Shown: positions 44,659 through 52,538 of the stretch, one piece after another
Position numbering within the stretch: position 1 is the first letter of the stretch
How the letters are laid out: every line of letters starts with the position of its first letter
Assembly: GCA_036491755.1 (NCBI GenBank)
Contig: DASXBJ010000031.1
Coordinates: forward strand, 1-64,000
Direction of reading: 5' to 3'
Length of the DNA: 64,000 bases
DNA from: DASXBJ01 sp036491755
GTDB taxonomy: Bacteria; Chloroflexota; Dormibacteria; Dormibacterales; Dormibacteraceae
Translations under genes and position numbers: made by a program
The notes under the pieces: model-generated
The model's input: only the letters and a program-made list of their open reading frames with translations
Told to the model about the DNA's origin: nothing
The model's database searches: none

Positions 44659-45038
44659 CGCCCCGCCTCGAGCGCGCGCAGGAGCAGGTCACGGGCTGCG
44701 GGCGCAGGATCGCCCGCCGCGGCGGCCGACGCCATGGCCTCGATCGCGGATGCAAACCCCACCTGCACTTGCTGCGGCGCCACATCGGCCAGCAGTCGCG
44801 ACGAGCGGGCCAGGCACAGGTCGCCCATGAGGAGCGTTGGCGGAGCGGCGGCCCGGCCGCCGAGGCCCTGGAGCCGGATCCCGACCTCGACCAGCGCCGC
44901 CGCCAGCGCCAGCCTGGGCTGGGCCGCCGGCTCGTAGGCGCTCGTCGCGGAGAGGTATGACCGATAGGCTTCGGACAAGCCGTCCGCCCACAGGCTCTCG
45001 AGCCGCCCGAGCTCGCGATCGATCACCGCCGTGCTCAT
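44655..45038 (-). CDS. Small helical protein, possible HepI/HexA-like subunit of a heteromeric prenyl synthase
   Basis: 127 residues, Ala/Leu-rich and helical. The stretch LLMGDLCLARSSRLLADVAP resembles the 'GDyllaraf.lla' helix of polyprenyl synthases and of the small non-catalytic component I of heterodimeric hexa- and heptaprenyl diphosphate synthases, which have similar length. It lies between a TetR gene and the prenyl synthase fusion, overlapping both by four bases. A role as the partner setting chain length is inferred from context and weak similarity. Confidence 0.55.
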   Translation of the reverse strand: MSTAVIDRELGRLESLWADGLSEAYRSYLSATSAYEPAAQPRLALAAALVEVGIRLQGLGGRAAAPPTLLMGDLCLARSSRLLADVAPQQVQVGFASAIEAMASAAAAGDPAPAARDLLLRALEAGR

Positions 45039-45637
45039 GGCACCGGTTCCACGAGCGTGGCCGCGAGCTGGCGGAAAGCTGACAGGGCTCGCAGGCACGA
45101 CTCGTCGTCGCGGGTGACGACGTAATAGAGCCCGAAGCCGAGGACCGTGTTGAGCACGAGCGGGACGAGCACTTCGCGCGGCACCGTGAGCCGGACGCGG
45201 CCGTCCTCCTCGAGCCTGTCGAGCTGCTCCTGGATCACCTCGCGATACCGGGTGAAGAGCTCGGGCAGATAGGCGCGCAAACGCTCCGTGCGCGGCGCCT
45301 GAACGAGGAGATCGAATGCCGCCAGCTGCACGTCGCCGAGGCGCCGCAGGGAATCCCACAAGGACTCGACACCGATCTCCAGAACCTCGAGGGGGTCGGT
45401 GAGCTGGTTGAGGGTCCGCCGCAGCTCCTCGACCGAGCGCGCGGTGAGATAGCGCCATGCCTCGACCAGGAGCTCTGACTTGGTGGGGAACCAGTACTGG
45501 AGGTTGCCGATCGCCACGCCGGCCTTGGAGGCGATGGCCCGGACGCTCGTGCCGGAGTAGCCGTTTTCGAGCAGCGAGTCCGCGGCTGCGTGGATGATCT
45601 GGTCCCGGGTGCTCTCGGTCGCGGTGGCACCTGTCAT
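45035..45637 (-). CDS. TetR-family transcriptional regulator
   Basis: 200 residues from ATG at 45637. The N-terminal helix-turn-helix reads TRDQIIHAAADSLLENGYSG, then TSVRAIASKAGVAIGNLQYW and FPTKSELL, the standard TetR DNA-binding domain. The rest is the helical ligand-binding half. It is first in the operon with the small protein and the prenyl synthase fusion, so it probably represses that operon. A perfect 10-base palindrome overlaps its start codon (45635-45644). Confidence 0.9.
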   Translation of the reverse strand: MTGATATESTRDQIIHAAADSLLENGYSGTSVRAIASKAGVAIGNLQYWFPTKSELLVEAWRYLTARSVEELRRTLNQLTDPLEVLEIGVESLWDSLRRLGDVQLAAFDLLVQAPRTERLRAYLPELFTRYREVIQEQLDRLEEDGRVRLTVPREVLVPLVLNTVLGFGLYYVVTRDDESCLRALSAFRQLAATLVEPVP

Positions 45638-45644
45638 ACGTATG
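45635..45644. promoter_or_regulatory. Palindrome at the TetR gene start, candidate operator
   Basis: CATACGTATG is a perfect 10-base palindrome that includes the ATG of the TetR gene on the minus strand, with extra partial symmetry outside it. TetR repressors often bind such palindromes over their own promoter or start. No footprint data exist here, so this is a candidate only. Confidence 0.35.
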
Positions 45645-45712
45645 TACCAGTGTACTGAGACCACGAGCCATGGTGGGGCGGCGTTCCGGTTCCGGGGATA
45701 ATCTCGACGGCT

Positions 45713-46351
45713 GTGCGGACCATCGACGAGATATTTCCCAACCGCCTGTGCGGCGTCCTGCGCACGACGGATGCAGACGCGGGCTTCCAGGCCTGCCTGT
45801 CGGCCGTCGAAGGCGGCGTGCGCACGATCGAGATCACCAAGACCGTCCCCTCGTGCTTTGAGCTGATCCGTGGCCTCATCGCGACCACCGGCGGCCGCTA
45901 TGCGGTGGGGGTCGGCACAGTGTGGGACCCGGGGGCGGTCACCGAAGCGAAGGAGGCGGGCGCCTCGTTCGTCGTCACCCCGGTGGTCCTTCCCGAGGTG
46001 GCGGACGCATGCCGCCGCGAAGACATCCTGTGCGTGCTGGGCGCCCTCACTCCGACGGAGATCTACCAGGCTCGGTTGGCCGGGGCCGGGCTCGTCAAGG
46101 TGTTTCCGATCGCGCCGGTCGGCGGTCCCGCCTACATCGAGGCTCTGCAGGGACCCCTTGGCGGTGTGCCTTTCTGGGTCTCGGGCGGCGTGCCGATCGA
46201 CGATATCGGCGCGTACCTCCGGCTCGGTGTCCGCGCGATCGGGCTGACCGGCGCGCTATTCCCGGCGGACGCCCTGGCTAGACGGGACTTCGCCTCGATC
46301 CGGGCCAACGCCGAGCGCGCCGCAACAGCAGCGGCCGCCGTGCCGCGCTAG
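45713..46351 (+). CDS. 2-dehydro-3-deoxy-phosphogluconate (KDPG/KHG) aldolase
   Basis: 212 residues, a class I aldolase (TIM barrel) of the Eda family. The general-base Glu is in TIEITKTVP, the Schiff-base Lys in LVKVFPIAPVGGP, and the phosphate site is FWVSGGVPIDDIG. It splits KDPG to pyruvate and glyceraldehyde 3-phosphate (Entner-Doudoroff) or acts on a related sugar acid. GTG start, 75 bases from the divergent TetR gene. No edd or sugar dehydratase is nearby. Confidence 0.88.
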   Translation: MRTIDEIFPNRLCGVLRTTDADAGFQACLSAVEGGVRTIEITKTVPSCFELIRGLIATTGGRYAVGVGTVWDPGAVTEAKEAGASFVVTPVVLPEVADACRREDILCVLGALTPTEIYQARLAGAGLVKVFPIAPVGGPAYIEALQGPLGGVPFWVSGGVPIDDIGAYLRLGVRAIGLTGALFPADALARRDFASIRANAERAATAAAAVPR

Positions 46352-46372
46352 TCTCGGGCCCAGCCCGAGGCT

Positions 46373-46543
46373 TCAGCAACCCGCGTGGTAGCGGCACATC
46401 GTGACTGTGATGTCCGAGTACAGGTTCTGGACCTGGGCGCCGGTGGCGATGAGCGCCACGATCACGATCAGTGCGACCAGCGCGAGGATGAGCGCGAACT
46501 CGACCATGCCTTGAGCGGATTGCCGTACGTGGAATCGCGTCAC
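46373..46543 (-). CDS. Flp-type pilin, copy 1
   Basis: 56 residues from GTG at 46543. A short basic leader ending in QSAQ is followed by GMVEFALILALVALIVIVAL, the class IVb Flp prepilin motif with Glu near position +5 of the mature protein and an uninterrupted hydrophobic helix. The chain ends MCRYHAGC. The mature pilin would be about 46 residues. It lies next to a second, similar pilin. No tad secretion genes are in the window, though a TadZ/CpaE-like ATPase is at 19364. Confidence 0.85.
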   Translation of the reverse strand: MTRFHVRQSAQGMVEFALILALVALIVIVALIATGAQVQNLYSDITVTMCRYHAGC

Positions 46544-46587
46544 AGTCGGGAGAGCATTAGGTCAGGTCGCGAGCAGGAAGCTGACGG

Positions 46588-46755
46588 TCAGCAGCCGACG
46601 TGGTAGTTGCACATCGTCGCTGAGATGTTGGAGAACGTGTTGATCAGCTGATTGCCCGTGGCAATCAGCGCGACGATCACGATCAGGGCGACGAGGGCGA
46701 GAATGAGCGCGTACTCGACCATGCCCTGGGCGGATTGCAGGTTGCGTCTGTTCAT
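46588..46755 (-). CDS. Flp-type pilin, copy 2
   Basis: 55 residues from ATG at 46755: leader MNRRNLQSAQ, then GMVEYALILALVALIVIVAL, a polar stretch and MCNYHVGC at the C-terminus. It is nearly identical to copy 1 in the leader and hydrophobic helix but differs in the surface-exposed part (NQLINTFSNISAT versus AQVQNLYSDITVT), as expected of a tandem duplication with diverged pilus surface. It lies 45 bases upstream of copy 1 on the same strand. Confidence 0.87.
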   Translation of the reverse strand: MNRRNLQSAQGMVEYALILALVALIVIVALIATGNQLINTFSNISATMCNYHVGC

Positions 46756-46779
46756 CACGGTGCTGCTTGACCTAGAAGG

Positions 46780-47772
46780 TTAACCGGCGAGGCCCGCTGT
46801 TTGGTCGCTGGCGCGATGTAGTGCCTCCTCGACGACCACCCGAACCATGCGTTTGCGCCAGAAGTGGCTGAGATCCGCATTGTCGAGGGGCTTGGCCGGC
46901 CTGGCTGCCATCTCAGCAGTTTCGCGAATAGTCTCGAGGTCGGCGCGCCTTCCCTTCAGGAAGTCTTCAGCAGCCGATGCTCGCAGTGGATGCGATGCAA
47001 CCGCCGACAGGACGATGCGACAGCCGCTGACCAGGTCGCCGTCGAATTGCAGCGCCACCGCCGCGCCGGCGATGGGGAAGTCGATCGAGCCTCGGCGCCG
47101 GAGCTTGACGTAGGCGCTCCTCGTCTTGGCGCCGGCGCGTAGACGGATCGCCGTCAACACCTCATGAGGCTTTTTGGCCATGTACACGATCCCGTCGTCG
47201 AGGTAGAGATTCTCGACGGGGATCTCGCGCTCGCCATCCGTCCCGCACAGCACGACGGAGCCGTCGAGTGCGATCGCCATCGGCGCCGTGTCGGATGACG
47301 ACACGGCCCAGCATCGCCGGCTGCTCGGCGCGACAAGACAGATGTCACCGTCCTTCTTCATGCAGAACCCCGCCGCCTTCCGCCATTCGTAGGTCATGTC
47401 GTAGTAGTTGCAGCGCGTGTCAACGCACAGGTTTCCGCCGACCGTGCCGGCATTGCGAAGCGGCGGCGACGAGACCAGGCCCGCCGCCTGCGCGTATCCG
47501 TGGAACGGCCCGGTGCGGCCCTGCTCGCGCGCTGCTGCGGCGAGGGTCGTGCCGGCGCCGACGAGAGCCTCGCCCGACCCCTGGCGCACGCCCCTCGGCA
47601 GGAAGTCGAGGGCGATCAGGGTGTCGATCTCGAACTGGCGTCGCTTGAGCTTCGGGAAAAGGTCGGTGCCCCCGGCCACGAACATGGCGCGCGCTCCCGC
47701 ATCGGCGGCCATGCCTGCAGCCTCGCGGGCCGTCTTCGGGCGCAGGTACTTAAATCGCGGCAGCCGAAGCAC
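46780..47772 (-). CDS. hcrB: 4-hydroxybenzoyl-CoA reductase-type FAD subunit with [4Fe-4S] insert
   Basis: 330 residues from GTG at 47772. FAD-binding motifs of the xanthine-oxidase family are present (FVAGGTDLFPKLKRR, LRNAGTVGGNLCVDTRC). Four cysteines at 121, 137, 145 and 154 have spacing C-x15-C-x7-C-x8-C. This is the extra [4Fe-4S] site known from the beta subunit of 4-hydroxybenzoyl-CoA reductase and absent from ordinary xanthine or CO dehydrogenases. It is therefore more likely a low-potential aromatic reductase than a purine oxidase. It overlaps hcrA by 23 bases; transcription order is hcrC-hcrA-hcrB. Confidence 0.85.
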   Translation of the reverse strand: MLRLPRFKYLRPKTAREAAGMAADAGARAMFVAGGTDLFPKLKRRQFEIDTLIALDFLPRGVRQGSGEALVGAGTTLAAAAREQGRTGPFHGYAQAAGLVSSPPLRNAGTVGGNLCVDTRCNYYDMTYEWRKAAGFCMKKDGDICLVAPSSRRCWAVSSSDTAPMAIALDGSVVLCGTDGEREIPVENLYLDDGIVYMAKKPHEVLTAIRLRAGAKTRSAYVKLRRRGSIDFPIAGAAVALQFDGDLVSGCRIVLSAVASHPLRASAAEDFLKGRRADLETIRETAEMAARPAKPLDNADLSHFWRKRMVRVVVEEALHRASDQTAGLAG

Positions 47773-50110
47773 GATCCATATCCTTGGGCGGCGGCTCGAC
47801 CTTGATGGCCGGCGGGTAGGGCACGGCCGGGAACCGGGTTGGTCCGTAACGGGCAGGTTCGCCCTTCTCCTTGCGGCGCAGAGCTTCGACCACCTTCTCG
47901 GGCGTGACCGGCACCTCGTCGATCCAGACGCCGAGCGCGTCGTGGACTGCGGAGCACAGGGCGGGAGGGACAGGCAGCAGCGGGCCCTGGCCCGCCTCCT
48001 TGGCGCCATATGGACCTTCGGGGTCGACCGTCTCCACGATGAACGTCTGCACCTCAGGCATGTCCAGGAACGTCGGCGACTTGTACTCGAGCATCGACGG
48101 CCACTTGTGCAGCCCTTTGCGAAACGACTGCTCTTCCATCAACGCTTCGCCGAGTCCCATATACACGCTGCCTTCGACCTGACCTTCCACGAGCAGTGGA
48201 TTGATGGCTCGCCCGACGTCGTGCGCGATCCAGATCTTGTTGACCGTGACCAGACCCGTGCGCGCATCCGCATCGAGGTCGATCACGCAAGCCGAGTAGC
48301 TGTACGCGGGGCTTGGCCCAACGCCGGCGCCCTTGTAAGGCCCGGCGATCTTGGGTGGTTTGTAGCTGCCGGCGCTGGTCAGCGTTCCAAATCGAGCCTC
48401 GGCCAGAACGCTCGCCTCTTCGAAGCTGAAATCGCCGACGCGGCCCGCGCCCACCTGGACGGCGGCCCCCTGCATGCCCATCTTCGCCGCGGCCGCCTCG
48501 ACGAGCAGGTCGCGCATCTTGCGCGCCGCCTCGATGGCCGCGTTGCCGGCCATGAAGGTCACGCGCGACGAGTAGGACCCCAGGTCGATGGGAGTGGTGT
48601 CGGTGTCCGCGGTGACCAGCCGTATGTCAGCCGGCTGCAAGCCGAGCTCCTCGGCGACGATGGTGGCGAGCACCGAGTCGGAACCCTGGCCGATGTCCAT
48701 CGCGCCGCAATACGCGGTAACCCCGCCGCGGTCGACCTTGATCTGCACCTCTGAATGCGGCATGTCGTTCCAATAGATGGCCGTCCCGGCACCCGACAGA
48801 TAGCTCGAGATCGCAAATCCCATGCCGTGCCCGGGGCGCCGAGCTCGGTTCCGGTAACCGGAAGCGTCGATCACACGTCGCGAGCACTCATCCAGCCCGC
48901 ATGACGTGATGCGAAGCCAGTTCACCGCCCGCGTCATGGGCTGGACGAAGTTCAGCTGCTTCATCGCGCTTGGCTCGAGATCGAGGTCATGCGCGATCTT
49001 CTCCAGGTGAAGCTCGAGGGCGAATCGGGGTTGCGGGGTGCCGTGGCCGCGCTTCGGACCACAGGGCGGTTTGTTGGTGAACACGCGGCAGCCCTCGAAA
49101 CGGTAAGCGGGAATGTCGTACGTGACGGTCTGCAGGGTGCCTGTATAGAAGGTCGAGGCCACCCCGTAGGAGCCATAGGCTCCGCCATCCAGCGCCGTGC
49201 GGAAATGCATCGCCGTGATCCGGCCGTGTCTCGTCACGCCGGTGCGCACCCACATCAGCACCGGGTGCCGTCCGCGGTGCGCGTAGAAAACCTCCTCGCG
49301 AGTCAGCGTGCACTTGACTGGGCGCCCGGTGAGCATGGCGAGCTTGCAGACGATGATCTCGTGCGCGAAAGGATCCGTCTTACCGCCAAACCCGCCCCCG
49401 TGCGCCGCGCCGATGACGCGGATCCGGTGCATCGGCAGCTCCAGGACTTTGGCGAGGGCGCGGTGGACGTAATGGACGACCTGCGTCGACGACCACAGCG
49501 TGACCCTGCCGTCAACGTAAGTGGCCGTGGCGCTGTGCTGCTCCATGGGCAGGTGCGTGTTGCCCTGGAAGAAGAAGACGTCCTCCCGAACGTGGTCCGC
49601 CCTCGCGAACCCGCCATCGACGTCGCCGAACTCGAGGGCGACGAGCTTGTGGATGTTGTGCGGACCGCCGTAGTCCTGGATTCGCTCATCCTTGGGCGGC
49701 GCCAGTGCCTCCTCGATCGACATGACCGGCTCCAGCACCTCGTACTCAACGGCTATCGCGTCACATGCGGCGGCGGCGGCCTCCTCGTCGATCGCGGCCA
49801 CCGCGGCGATCGGGTCTCCGACGTAGCGCACCTTTTCGTGCTCGAGAGCGCGCTCGTCCTGGGTCACCGGGAGGATGCCGAACTTCACTGGCAGGTCGTG
49901 CCCGGTGATCACCGCCTTCACTCCCGCCATGCGTCGCGCGGCGGACGTGTCGATCGACAGGATTCGCGCGTGGGGATGCGGGCTGCGCAGGATCCTGCAG
50001 TGCAGTGTGCGGGGGAGAAGGATGTCGTCGGCGTACACCGCGCGACCGGTCACCTTCGCCGCCGCGTCGACCTTCGGTAGAGGTTTGCCGACGACGGAGA
50101 AATCAGTCAC
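47750..50110 (-). CDS. hcrA: 4-hydroxybenzoyl-CoA reductase-type molybdenum subunit
   Basis: 786 residues of the xanthine-oxidase large-subunit family. The N-terminal hammerhead domain has KVTGRAVYADDILLPRTLHC, and molybdopterin-binding segments include AAHGGGFGGKTDPFAHE and YCGAMDIGQGSDSVLATI. The C-terminal active-site segment reads GPYGAKEAGQGPLLPV. In most family members the catalytic base is a Glu in 'GxGE' at the position that is Gln here. The GTG start overlaps the hcrC stop (GTGA). It needs the molybdenum cofactor, and moaA is at 38.8 kb. Confidence 0.88.
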   Translation of the reverse strand: MTDFSVVGKPLPKVDAAAKVTGRAVYADDILLPRTLHCRILRSPHPHARILSIDTSAARRMAGVKAVITGHDLPVKFGILPVTQDERALEHEKVRYVGDPIAAVAAIDEEAAAAACDAIAVEYEVLEPVMSIEEALAPPKDERIQDYGGPHNIHKLVALEFGDVDGGFARADHVREDVFFFQGNTHLPMEQHSATATYVDGRVTLWSSTQVVHYVHRALAKVLELPMHRIRVIGAAHGGGFGGKTDPFAHEIIVCKLAMLTGRPVKCTLTREEVFYAHRGRHPVLMWVRTGVTRHGRITAMHFRTALDGGAYGSYGVASTFYTGTLQTVTYDIPAYRFEGCRVFTNKPPCGPKRGHGTPQPRFALELHLEKIAHDLDLEPSAMKQLNFVQPMTRAVNWLRITSCGLDECSRRVIDASGYRNRARRPGHGMGFAISSYLSGAGTAIYWNDMPHSEVQIKVDRGGVTAYCGAMDIGQGSDSVLATIVAEELGLQPADIRLVTADTDTTPIDLGSYSSRVTFMAGNAAIEAARKMRDLLVEAAAAKMGMQGAAVQVGAGRVGDFSFEEASVLAEARFGTLTSAGSYKPPKIAGPYKGAGVGPSPAYSYSACVIDLDADARTGLVTVNKIWIAHDVGRAINPLLVEGQVEGSVYMGLGEALMEEQSFRKGLHKWPSMLEYKSPTFLDMPEVQTFIVETVDPEGPYGAKEAGQGPLLPVPPALCSAVHDALGVWIDEVPVTPEKVVEALRRKEKGEPARYGPTRFPAVPYPPAIKVEPPPKDMDRASAAAI

Positions 50111-50589
50111 AAGCCACGGCTCGCGGCGAGCTCGATCGCGTCGAGGATCTTGACGTAACCCGTGCAGCGGCAGAGGTTGCCGGCCAGCGCTTCACGGATC
50201 TCGTCTCGGGATGGACTCGGATTCGATTCGATGAGAGCCCTGGCGGAAAGAAGGATGCCGGGGGTGCAGTAGCCGCACTGCGCGGCGCCCAGCTCGACAA
50301 AAGCCCGCTGCAGGGGATGGAGCTCCGACCCGCCGGCCATCCCCTCGATGGTCGTGATCGACCGCCCGTCGACCTGGACCGGCAGCAAGAGACAGCTCAG
50401 CTCCGGCAGCCCATCGACCAGCACCGTGCACGTGCCGCATTCGCCAAGCTCGCAACCATGCTTGGTTCCGGTGAGCCGCATGTCCTCGCGCAGGACCTCG
50501 AGCAGGGTCTTGTGGACCGGAATCAGGAGCTCGGTTGGCTCGCCGTTGACCTGGAGCGAGACGACCACGCGCTCCACGTCGCGCAGCAT
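50107..50589 (-). CDS. hcrC: 4-hydroxybenzoyl-CoA reductase-type [2Fe-2S] subunit
   Basis: 160 residues with two [2Fe-2S] domains. The plant-type site is GTKHGCELGECGTCTVLVDG with a following SCLLLPV Cys; the helical site is CGYCTPGILLSARALI and NLCRCTGYVKI. It passes electrons between FAD and the molybdenum centre. ATG at 50589 with AGGGA upstream; a GTG at 50601 overlapping the HAD gene's stop is an alternative. Length equals the known small subunit of about 160 residues. Confidence 0.9.
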   Translation of the reverse strand: MLRDVERVVVSLQVNGEPTELLIPVHKTLLEVLREDMRLTGTKHGCELGECGTCTVLVDGLPELSCLLLPVQVDGRSITTIEGMAGGSELHPLQRAFVELGAAQCGYCTPGILLSARALIESNPSPSRDEIREALAGNLCRCTGYVKILDAIELAASRGL

Positions 50590-50597
50590 CTCGTCCC

Positions 50598-51347
50598 TCA
50601 CGATCCGTCGAGCATAACTTTCAGCGCTTGGGCGCAGGCCCAGAGGTCGGGGGCGACGGCGTTGGCCCGCGTGGTGGCAGGCGCCGGATCGTCGGGGTGC
50701 ACGAGGATGGTCCACATGCCGAGCGCGAGGGCCGGCTCGATGTCGTTCTCCTCGCGGTTGCCGATCACGACGCAGCGATTCGGAGCGACACCCGCCCATC
50801 GCATCGCCATCTCGAAAACGGCAGGGTGGGGTTTGAGGTGCCCGGCATCCACCGACGTGACCACGGCATCGACGTGTTCCGCCATGCCCAGCAGGCGGAA
50901 GTCGTCCCAGTAGCTCTCCGCGTCGCGCCAGTAGGTGTTGCTCGCGATCACGGTGCGCATGCCGAGCTCGTGGATTGTGGCCAGCAGCTCGAGCGCGCCG
51001 GGCAGGGGTTTCATCCGGTCCGCCACAGGGAGCGCCATCGCGCGCCGGATCACAGCAATCGTCTTCGGGTCGGCCGCGATGCCCTCGCGCTCCAACGATG
51101 CTGCAATCAGAGCGTCCGCTTGCAGCGGCATGCCGGTCTCGGTGGAGAGGCTGCGCGCCTCGTCGCCTGCACGGCTGCTGCGGATCAGGTCCGCGACCAG
51201 CCCGTCGACACCGCTGGAGTCGAGGTGCGGCATGGCCGCCGCGATTCTCTGGCGCCGGCCGGCCCCATCCGTCTCTCGAAACGGCCAGGAGTTGGGCCAC
51301 AGCGTGCCGCCGACATCGACCATCGCCACCTCGAGGGCTCTTGGCAC
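50598..51347 (-). CDS. HAD-superfamily hydrolase
   Basis: 249 residues with HAD motifs: I (VDVGGTLWP), II (TVIASNTYW), III with Lys (GHLKPHPAVFEMAMRWAG) and IV (VIGNREENDIEPAL). Motif I keeps the nucleophilic Asp, but the usual Asp two residues later is Gly, so phosphatase activity may be altered. It is upstream of hcrC, with stop and start nearly touching, so it is probably in the same operon. The substrate is unknown. GTG start at 51347 or ATG at 51323. Confidence 0.78.
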   Translation of the reverse strand: MPRALEVAMVDVGGTLWPNSWPFRETDGAGRRQRIAAAMPHLDSSGVDGLVADLIRSSRAGDEARSLSTETGMPLQADALIAASLEREGIAADPKTIAVIRRAMALPVADRMKPLPGALELLATIHELGMRTVIASNTYWRDAESYWDDFRLLGMAEHVDAVVTSVDAGHLKPHPAVFEMAMRWAGVAPNRCVVIGNREENDIEPALALGMWTILVHPDDPAPATTRANAVAPDLWACAQALKVMLDGS

Positions 51348-51370
51348 CTGGCTCTATCATCGACCCTCTA

Positions 51371-52525
51371 ATGCTCAGGTGGTTGACCGCGGGCGAGTCG
51401 CATGGTCCCCAGCTCACCGTTGTGATCGAGGGGCTGCCCGCGGGTCTCGAATTTTCCGAGGAGGACCTGCGGCGAGACCTTGCGCGCCGCCAGGCGGGAC
51501 ACGGCCGCGGCGGCCGCCAGAAGATCGAGACCGACGTGGCGCGAATCGTGAGCGGTGTTCGGGGCGGCGTCACCATCGGCAGCCCTGTGACCCTGGTGCT
51601 CGAAAACAAGGACCACGTCAACTGGACGGCGGAGATGACGGCGTCGAAGGAGGGCTATGCGCCCAAGCCTGTGACCAGGCTGCGACCGGGGCACGCCGAC
51701 CTGGCCGGCGCGTTGAAATACGGCCACGACGACATCCGGAACGTCCTGGAGCGGTCATCCGCACGGGAGACGGCGACGCGGGTGGCAGCCGGTGGAGTGG
51801 CGCGCAAGCTGCTCGGCCATTTCGGAGTCGACATCATCAGCTTCACGCAATCGATCGGCCCGATTGACATGGGCTATGCGGCGGGCGACGCCGATCGAGT
51901 GTCCGTCGCACAGATCGAGTCATCGCCGGTACGGTGCCCCGACCCGGACGCGTCGGCTCGGATGGTGGCTCTGATCGATGAGGTCAGCGAGCTTGGTGAC
52001 ACGCTTGGCGGAACATTCCGGATCATCGCCCGAGGCGTGCCGCCGGGACTCGGGAGCTACGTCCACTGGGACCGCAAGCTCGACGGCAGGCTCGCCCAGG
52101 CTGTCCTTTCGATCAACGCCATCAAGGGCGTCGAGTTCGGCGCGGGCTTCGAAGGCGTGGCCCGTCGCGGTTCGCAGTTTCACGACGAGATCGAGTACGA
52201 GGGTGGCCGCTTTCGTCACCTGACCAACCGCGCCGGGGGCGTGACGGGAGGGATGAGCAACGGCGAGCCGATCGACCTTCGTGTCGCGATCAAGCCGATC
52301 TCGACGATGAAGAAGCCGATGCGGTCGGTGGATCTCAAAACGAAGGAGAAGGTCGAGGCGCACTACGAGCGCAGCGACGTGTGCGTCGTGCCCGCGGCCG
52401 GCGTGATCGGGGAAGCCGTCGTCGCGCTGACGCTGGCCGAGGCGTTCCTCGAGAAGTTCGGTGGCGACTCGATGACCGAGATCGAGCGCAACCATCGCGG
52501 CTACATGGAATCCATCGGTCAGTAA
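51371..52525 (+). CDS. aroC: Chorismate synthase
   Basis: 384 residues converting EPSP to chorismate with reduced FMN, the last step of the shikimate pathway. Signatures include TAGESHGPQLTVVIEGLPAG, GRGGRQKIETD, RPGHADLAGALKYGHDDIRN, RSSARETATRVAAGGVA, and near the end KPISTMKKP and RSDVCVVPAAGVIGEA. The ATG at 51371 is 23 bases from the divergent HAD gene. The start is supported by the invariant MLRWLTAGESHG opening. Confidence 0.97.
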   Translation: MLRWLTAGESHGPQLTVVIEGLPAGLEFSEEDLRRDLARRQAGHGRGGRQKIETDVARIVSGVRGGVTIGSPVTLVLENKDHVNWTAEMTASKEGYAPKPVTRLRPGHADLAGALKYGHDDIRNVLERSSARETATRVAAGGVARKLLGHFGVDIISFTQSIGPIDMGYAAGDADRVSVAQIESSPVRCPDPDASARMVALIDEVSELGDTLGGTFRIIARGVPPGLGSYVHWDRKLDGRLAQAVLSINAIKGVEFGAGFEGVARRGSQFHDEIEYEGGRFRHLTNRAGGVTGGMSNGEPIDLRVAIKPISTMKKPMRSVDLKTKEKVEAHYERSDVCVVPAAGVIGEAVVALTLAEAFLEKFGGDSMTEIERNHRGYMESIGQ

Positions 52526-52538
52526 GACGCGGGACGCC

